Positions 59,579-64,000 of a DNA stretch of 64,000 bases are shown here, piece after piece. The stretch is from contig UBTF01000008.1 in assembly GCA_900468285.1 (NCBI GenBank), positions 1 through 64,000 on the forward strand. The letters run 5' to 3'. Each line of letters opens with the position of its first letter. Positions within the stretch are counted from its first letter, which is position 1. This DNA is from Hyphomicrobiales bacterium (GTDB lineage Bacteria > Pseudomonadota > Alphaproteobacteria > Rhizobiales > Rhizobiaceae). The position numbers were made by a program, and so were the translations under genes. The notes under the pieces are model-generated. The model made no database searches and had not been told where the DNA came from. It saw only the letters and a list, made by a program, of their open reading frames with translations.

Positions 59579-60310
59579 TTGAAGGTGGATGTTGATGTTC
59601 GCAGGCTGTCGGTCGCGCCGTTTGATAGATCGGTGAAGGCGTTGCCGCGCGATCAGCTGATCCGTAACATTGCAATTGCGGCTTCTGACGGCAACGTTAC
59701 AGCTGCAGTGGAGATGATTGCGTCTTTTGCCGGAGCTTCGCACTATCTTCTGGCGCGCGAGGACCTGCTTCAGGAAGCCGGCCTCAATTTCATCATCACC
59801 TCTGACTGGCCTTTCGATCTTGTTCGCCGGTTAGGGTCTGAACTGACGAACAATCAGAATCGTGTCAGCGAGATGGAGAAGTGCCTAGCGCTTCTCAAGC
59901 CGCGGATGCTGTTTTTGCCGGAAGATGCCGTCATTCCCCACGGGGTGGACCGCAAATATTGCTCATTGACCTTCTGCGTCGGTCGGGTCCGGTTTTCACT
60001 TTTGCTGCTTTTTGCGCAAGAGAATGTCCCTGTCGATGATCGCCTGCGTGAGGCTGCCATGCTGACGGGTTATTTTGCCAGCTCCGGCATCGTCGCCGAA
60101 TCGCGCGTTGAACGTGACATCGACCTGACGGAACGCGAGCTTGAGTGCCTTTTCTGGATTGCAGAAGGCAAGACCAGCGACGAAATGGCAACCATTCTAG
60201 GCATTTCCCGCAATACCATCAATAATTACATCACCAGCGTCATGCGCAAGACCGCAACCAAGACCCGCTCGGAAGCGATTGCCTACGCGGTTCGCAACAA
60301 TCTCGTATGA
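59579..60310 (+). CDS. visN: LuxR-family flagellar master regulator VisN
   Basis: A protein of about 243 residues. An N-terminal ligand-binding-like domain is followed by a C-terminal GerE/LuxR helix-turn-helix (DLTERELECLFWIAEGKTSD; ATILGISRNTINNYITSVM). VisN and VisR form the heterodimeric global activator of flagellar, motility and chemotaxis genes in rhizobia and Agrobacterium. The start is uncertain: TTG 59579 has AGAGGG upstream and gives a length close to S. meliloti VisN; ATG 59543 is in frame but has no site before it. It overlaps visR by four nt. Confidence 0.9.
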   Translation: MKVDVDVRRLSVAPFDRSVKALPRDQLIRNIAIAASDGNVTAAVEMIASFAGASHYLLAREDLLQEAGLNFIITSDWPFDLVRRLGSELTNNQNRVSEMEKCLALLKPRMLFLPEDAVIPHGVDRKYCSLTFCVGRVRFSLLLLFAQENVPVDDRLREAAMLTGYFASSGIVAESRVERDIDLTERELECLFWIAEGKTSDEMATILGISRNTINNYITSVMRKTATKTRSEAIAYAVRNNLV

Positions 60311-61068
60311 GGGTCGTTCGGATGGGGTACTACAAGGAAACGGATGGGTCGCTGCTGGAACCGGGCGCGCCTGCGCGAGCGGCAACCGCCGCCAGCCGCT
60401 CTGACCTGTTTCCACGGTTGGTAGCGATGCAGCGCATACTGGGCGCCAAGAATTTCGTCGTGCTGCGCGCCGTTGCCTCAGGATTTCCGAACAAGCGAAA
60501 ACTCCTGTGCGAAATGGAAAACTGGGGCATGAATGCGACCGAGCAGAGTGCTCGGCTCGTTCACGTCATGGGAGAGCGTCTGCAGGAGCATCTCGAGCGC
60601 TCGCTCCTGCCTGTCATCTGGAAGAGTGAGAGCGGCACCGGGTTCTCCGACATTCCCGACGTTGCTGCCTTGATGCTGAGGCTTTCCAACAGCGACTTGT
60701 CCTATGCCGGACTGGCACTGCCGGTGCGACTTGGTACCATCGGCAACGGCTACGTGGTCTTCTGTGGCGGCAGTCTGCTTCTCGACAATGAACTTGTTCT
60801 GGAACAGCACATCAAGTGCACGGAGATCATGGTTGACCTGCTTGCTCTGGACGAGCGCCGCGTCACGCCTGCGGAATCCTTGAGCGAGCGTGAAGTGGCT
60901 TGCCTGCAGCTGGCAGGTGACGGTCGTATCAGTGAAGAAATTGCGGTAAAGCTCGGTCTTTCCGTTCACACCGTGAACGCTTACCTCGGCTCCGCCACCA
61001 TCAAGCTCGATTCGGTCAATCGCATCCAGGCAATCGCAAAGGCGATCCGCATGGGGTATATTCACTAG
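60307..61068 (+). CDS. visR: LuxR-family flagellar master regulator VisR
   Basis: A 253-residue partner of VisN with an N-terminal sensory-like domain and a C-terminal LuxR helix-turn-helix (SLSEREVACLQLAGDGRISE; AVKLGLSVHTVNAYLGSATI). The start codon overlaps the visN stop (ATGA), matching the obligate heterodimer. The 118 bp after its stop contain two short inverted repeats (GCTGGC/GCCAGC at 61083-61106; ACGCGC/GCGCGT at 61118-61138) that may help separate it from the convergent glycosyltransferase gene. Confidence 0.93.
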   Translation: MRVVRMGYYKETDGSLLEPGAPARAATAASRSDLFPRLVAMQRILGAKNFVVLRAVASGFPNKRKLLCEMENWGMNATEQSARLVHVMGERLQEHLERSLLPVIWKSESGTGFSDIPDVAALMLRLSNSDLSYAGLALPVRLGTIGNGYVVFCGGSLLLDNELVLEQHIKCTEIMVDLLALDERRVTPAESLSEREVACLQLAGDGRISEEIAVKLGLSVHTVNAYLGSATIKLDSVNRIQAIAKAIRMGYIH

Positions 61069-61186
61069 AGCGATCTCTTTCCGCTGGCTAAACGCGCTGC
61101 GCCAGCAGAGGCTGCCGACGCGCTAACGCTTGGCGCGTCCGCTAAGGATCGCGCCGACCTCGGGCAGACTTCAGCGGTGTCTTCGA

Positions 61187-63157
61187 CTATCGGACCATGA
61201 AAGGTTCGGTGCGCGGGGGAAGTGCCGGGACATCAAAGTGATCCGGCTCAATGCCAGCCTTCGCCTTATCGATCATCGTAACATAGGCGGCCTCGAGATG
61301 ACGGCAGAACCGCTCTGCGTCAAACAGCGGCATCCTGAAGCGATTGGCGTCGATCCGGTCGCGAATTTCCTGAAGTGGCGCAGGATCCAGCGCGTAGGAT
61401 ACGGCCTGCTCTACATAGTCCTCGTCGTCCTCCGCAATCAGTTCGGGCGTGCCAATGGCGTGCAACAGGCTCTCGCTGACCCGCGACGCGAAGTTCGTGC
61501 CCTTTCTCGTCAGCACCGGAAGACCGGACCAGAGCTGCTCGGAGGTCGTCGTGTGACCGTTGACCGGGAATGTATCAAGGCCAAGATCTGCCACGGTAAT
61601 ACGGTTGAGGTGAAGTTCGAACTCTAGCTTGGGCATGAAGAACACGCGCTTTGCAGCTATTCCCATTGCCAGGAATTTCGTGAGGATGTTCGTCCGGCTT
61701 TCCGCATTGTGACTGAGTATCCAGATCACACTGTTTGGAGCGCGCTTGAGAATGCTGGCCCAGAGCTCCACCGTCTTTGGCGTGATCTTTCGGTTGGCAT
61801 TGAAGGAAGCAAAGACAAATGCATCCTCCGGCAAGCCTGCTTCGGAACGGGATATCTTCTTGGCAAGCGGCCTGTTGACCGGATCATTCGGCTGGTAGGT
61901 TTCCGGAAGCCTGACGAATTTCTCGTAGTAATGCGGCTTGGAGCTCTCGGGAAGCACGTAATGGTCCCCAATCGCATAGTCCAGGTCGACATTGACGGTT
62001 GAACCGGGAAAGCCGATCCACGCGACTTGTACGGGGGCCGCAGCCATATTGAGAATGGAGGTGCGGTTTCCAGCGGTGTGACCCTTCAAATCGACGAGAA
62101 TGTCGATGCCGCGCGCCTTTATTTCCGCCAGAGCCTCTTCGTTGGTCATGTCTCTGATGGTCACGACGTGACCCCACAGCTCACGATCCGCTTCATTGGT
62201 GCGCAGCATGTCGGGGTCGGAATGGCAGAAAAGGGTTACCTCGAAGCGATTTCGATCATGCAGTTCCAGCACACGTCGGATGAGCTTCATCGTCGCGTGC
62301 TTGTCGAAGAAGTCCGAAGACAGATAGCCGATGCGGATCTTGTCGCTCCACTCGTGCGGCATCTTCCGCCGAGCGATCGTCATGTCAGGAGAGAAGGCCG
62401 GGGTATTGCTGCGTGCGAGCTGGTTAAGATGCTCGTCGCCCGTCCAGTGCAGATTGAAGAAGGTACCATCCAGGGAGATGAAGGATAGTTCACCGGAGCT
62501 GATTGCGGCATCGATGATCGGCTGATGCTTCTCGATGGCGTCGAACTTGCAGTGCTCGCGGCAAAACACAAGATACATCAGACGCACGGCCTGTTGACGC
62601 GGCAGCTTGGCCAGGAGCAGCCTCGCCGTCTCGATATCCCTGTGGTCGAAGAGATCCCACGTCGTGATCGCAATGCGCGCTCCAAGCTTCATGTGCTCGA
62701 TGGAATCGCTCTTCATCAACACGCTTTTCAGCGCGCGGGCAATCCTGGGCTCGCCCCGCTCCAAAAGGATGGTGCCGACGATGTAACAAATATCCGGGTA
62801 TTTATGGAATCTATGGATCAGCTTGTTGGACAGCGCGAGCGCTTTATCCTTCTGTCCGCAATCATAATAAAGCTTGATGCTGTCAACCAGGTAGCTTTCA
62901 GCGTCAATGCCGTCTTGTTGATAGGCAAGCTCGTAAGAGGTTGCAGCCTGTTCGGGCATTCCGATTTGTAAACACGTCTTCGCAAGCAGCGCATAGGTGC
63001 GCGCATCGCGTTTGACGTCGATCAGCTTGTTGAGCGTTTGAAGCGCCTGTGTGTATTGCCCGGTCTTGAAATGCTTCGAGGCGGTTGAATAGCTGATATC
63101 GTTCAACTTTATTTCCGTTCTGTCGTCTTGCCGCTTTGCGTTTGAGTGTGCGCTCAT
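61187..63157 (-). CDS. Second TPR/GT41 O-GlcNAc transferase-like glycosyltransferase, beside flagellin
   Basis: A protein of about 656 residues. An N-terminal TPR-like region (ASKHFKTGQYTQALQTLNKL; LAKTCLQIGMPEQAATSYEL) leads to the GT41 core: IRIGYLSSDFFDKHATMKLI, ILVDLKGHTAGNRTSILNMA, VQVAWIGFPGSTVNVDLDYA, FASFNANRKITPKTVELWAS and DLGLDTFPVNGHTTTSEQLW. Closest in motif style to bacterial protein O-glycosyltransferases. Start ATG 63157; an upstream extension would enter the flagellin promoter region. It is divergent from the flagellin gene, making flagellin a natural candidate substrate. Clearly distinct in sequence from the GT41 protein at 46.6 kb. Confidence 0.88.
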   Translation of the reverse strand: MSAHSNAKRQDDRTEIKLNDISYSTASKHFKTGQYTQALQTLNKLIDVKRDARTYALLAKTCLQIGMPEQAATSYELAYQQDGIDAESYLVDSIKLYYDCGQKDKALALSNKLIHRFHKYPDICYIVGTILLERGEPRIARALKSVLMKSDSIEHMKLGARIAITTWDLFDHRDIETARLLLAKLPRQQAVRLMYLVFCREHCKFDAIEKHQPIIDAAISSGELSFISLDGTFFNLHWTGDEHLNQLARSNTPAFSPDMTIARRKMPHEWSDKIRIGYLSSDFFDKHATMKLIRRVLELHDRNRFEVTLFCHSDPDMLRTNEADRELWGHVVTIRDMTNEEALAEIKARGIDILVDLKGHTAGNRTSILNMAAAPVQVAWIGFPGSTVNVDLDYAIGDHYVLPESSKPHYYEKFVRLPETYQPNDPVNRPLAKKISRSEAGLPEDAFVFASFNANRKITPKTVELWASILKRAPNSVIWILSHNAESRTNILTKFLAMGIAAKRVFFMPKLEFELHLNRITVADLGLDTFPVNGHTTTSEQLWSGLPVLTRKGTNFASRVSESLLHAIGTPELIAEDDEDYVEQAVSYALDPAPLQEIRDRIDANRFRMPLFDAERFCRHLEAAYVTMIDKAKAGIEPDHFDVPALPPRTEPFMVR

Positions 63158-63490
63158 CCAGGCGCGGCCTTTCTGATTCAGGGCTTTTGGAAATAATATC
63201 CGCCGAACCTTGCTTGAAACAGGTCTTCCGGTCGGGGAGGGGCCTGCGCGTTTCACGGTTAATGCGAGGTCGCAGCGTTTGCGTCGTATTAACCATTAGA
63301 ATCAACGGGGTTGGCGAGACCTGTAAAATTAAGAACTTCGAAATGCTTGGGACGCATTTTGATCCTTACGTGACGGGTTTGGTATCCAGCAGAAAAAAAG
63401 GAACCGAGTGGCATGATGCCGAACCGTTCGCGCCGGTACTCGCAATCCGGCATGTCCCTCTCTTGTACCGCGTTTTAAAAGGGGCAACTT
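63158..63490. promoter_or_regulatory. Divergent promoter region of flagellin and GT41 genes, with TTAACCAT
   Basis: A 333-bp intergenic region. TTAACCAT lies at 63289-63296 and an inverted TTAACC (read GGTTAA) at 63257-63262. AAGGGG at 63480-63485 is the flagellin ribosome binding site. No sigma-54 GG/GC pair with correct spacing was found, consistent with sigma-70-type control of rhizobial flagellins. Confidence 0.45.
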
Positions 63491-64000
63491 ATGTCTAGCA
63501 TCAACTTCAATTCCAGTGCCAACAACGCACTCCAGACGCTGCGCTCTATCAACACGAACCTCGAAAAGACCCAGGACCGCGTGTCCACGGGCCTCAAGAT
63601 TGGCGATGCTTCGGATGGCGCCGCTTATTGGTCGATTGCGACCACGATGAAGTCTGACAACAAGGCACTCGGTGCAGCGACAGACGCGCTCGGCGTAGGT
63701 GCGGCCAAGGTTGACACAGCATATGCAGCGATGGACAGCGCCATCGATGTCGTCAACGAAATCAAGGCAAAGCTCACAGCTGCCAGCGAAACGTCGGTTG
63801 ACAAGGAGCAGGTTCAGCTCGAAATCACCAAGCTTCAGGAACAGCTTTCCGCAATCGGTCAGGCAGCTTCGTTCAACGGCGAAAACTGGGCCGTTCAGGC
63901 AGCAGCTTCCACGACAACCGTTGTTGACGGCTTCATTCGTAACTCCGACGGCACCGTCAAGGTTACGACCGCGACATTCAACGCCGGCGATTACGCCATG
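63491..64000 (+). CDS. fla: Flagellin, partial (C-terminal part beyond window)
   Basis: The first 170 codons of a filament subunit. The N-terminal D0/D1 domain is clear (NNALQTLRSINTNLEKTQDR; VSTGLKIGDASDGAAYWSIA; DALGVGAAKVDTAYAAMDSA), close to rhizobial FlaA-type flagellins of complex filaments. The reading frame runs off the window edge, so the variable and C-terminal domains are unseen. The codon choice is biased, as expected for an abundant protein. The divergent neighbour is a GT41 glycosyltransferase. Confidence 0.95.
   Translation, partial: MSSINFNSSANNALQTLRSINTNLEKTQDRVSTGLKIGDASDGAAYWSIATTMKSDNKALGAATDALGVGAAKVDTAYAAMDSAIDVVNEIKAKLTAASETSVDKEQVQLEITKLQEQLSAIGQAASFNGENWAVQAAASTTTVVDGFIRNSDGTVKVTTATFNAGDYAM

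Noticed and set aside
63257..63490. Sigma-54 promoter for the flagellin gene
   Set aside because: A TGGCA-like word is present at about 63410, but the GC element with correct spacing is missing, and rhizobial flagellins are not usually sigma-54 dependent.

Overview
The window is chromosomal DNA of an alphaproteobacterium of the Rhizobiaceae, most likely from the Agrobacterium/Rhizobium group. The evidence is the VisN/VisR flagellar regulators, a che operon in the order icpA-cheS-cheY1-cheA-cheR-cheB-cheY2-cheD-cheT, the rhizobial porin and flagellin, the PodJ polarity protein and a group-2 Mrp/Pha antiporter with fused A and B subunits. The lack of cheW between cheA and cheR favours the Agrobacterium branch. 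No phage, insertion sequence, integrase or CRISPR array was seen.

Layout. 1-0.74 kb: no convincing gene, one strong inverted repeat. 0.78-2.53 kb (-): a TauE/SafE permease and its usual membrane-anchored partner. 2.73-6.52 kb (-): podJ. 6.9-12.5 kb (+): a beta-oxidation cluster (acyl-CoA dehydrogenase, thiolase, small membrane protein, FadB/FadJ-type enzyme) behind a 28-bp palindrome that looks like a repressor site. 12.6-15.2 kb: small membrane protein, tRNA-Phe, porin. 15.6-23.7 kb: a flagellar block, with flgF-fliI-orf leftward and motA-fliM-fliN-fliG-flhB-orf rightward. 23.9-31.2 kb: aminotransferase, mscL, a transporter-histidine kinase hybrid and a membrane chemoreceptor. 31.5-37.5 kb (-): the six-gene Mrp antiporter operon. 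38.4-46.4 kb (+): the che operon, closed by a terminator. 46.6-57.4 kb (+): an accessory block. 57.5-61.1 kb (+): fliF, visN, visR. 61.2-63.2 kb (-): a second GT41 glycosyltransferase. 63.49 kb to the end (+): a flagellin cut by the window edge.

The most unusual part is the accessory block at 46.6-57.4 kb, which sits where cheT and fliF are normally neighbours. It encodes a TPR/GT41 (O-GlcNAc-transferase-like) protein, a UDP-galactopyranose mutase and a 2390-residue protein. Reading that protein by eye, everything from residue 8 to the end divides into 298 octapeptides of the form L-[ST]-x-x-[Q/D/A]-[I/V/L]-x-[A/G]: 297 have eight residues and one has seven. The octads form higher-order modules. 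Acidic marker octads recur at intervals of 7, 10 or 17 (=7+10) octads, with four consecutive 17-octad (136-residue, 408-bp) intervals in the second half. The protein is very rich in Ser/Thr, has no cysteine that I see and no obvious signal peptide. A system in which the GT41 enzyme, with or without Galf chemistry, decorates this giant protein, and in which it works with the flagellar or chemotaxis machinery, is a plausible but untested reading.

How the genes fit together. Receptors (IcpA, the Cache-type MCP) feed CheA, which phosphorylates CheY1 (probable sink) and CheY2 (motor). CheS and the CheZ-motif protein CheT tune signal decay, and CheR/CheB/CheD adapt the receptors. The signal acts on FliM/FliN/FliG and the MotA stator, while FliF, FlhB and FliI belong to the basal body and export apparatus. 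VisNR sits on top of the regulon. TTAACCAT octamers, resembling a CtrA half-site, occur upstream of podJ, the che operon and the flagellin gene.
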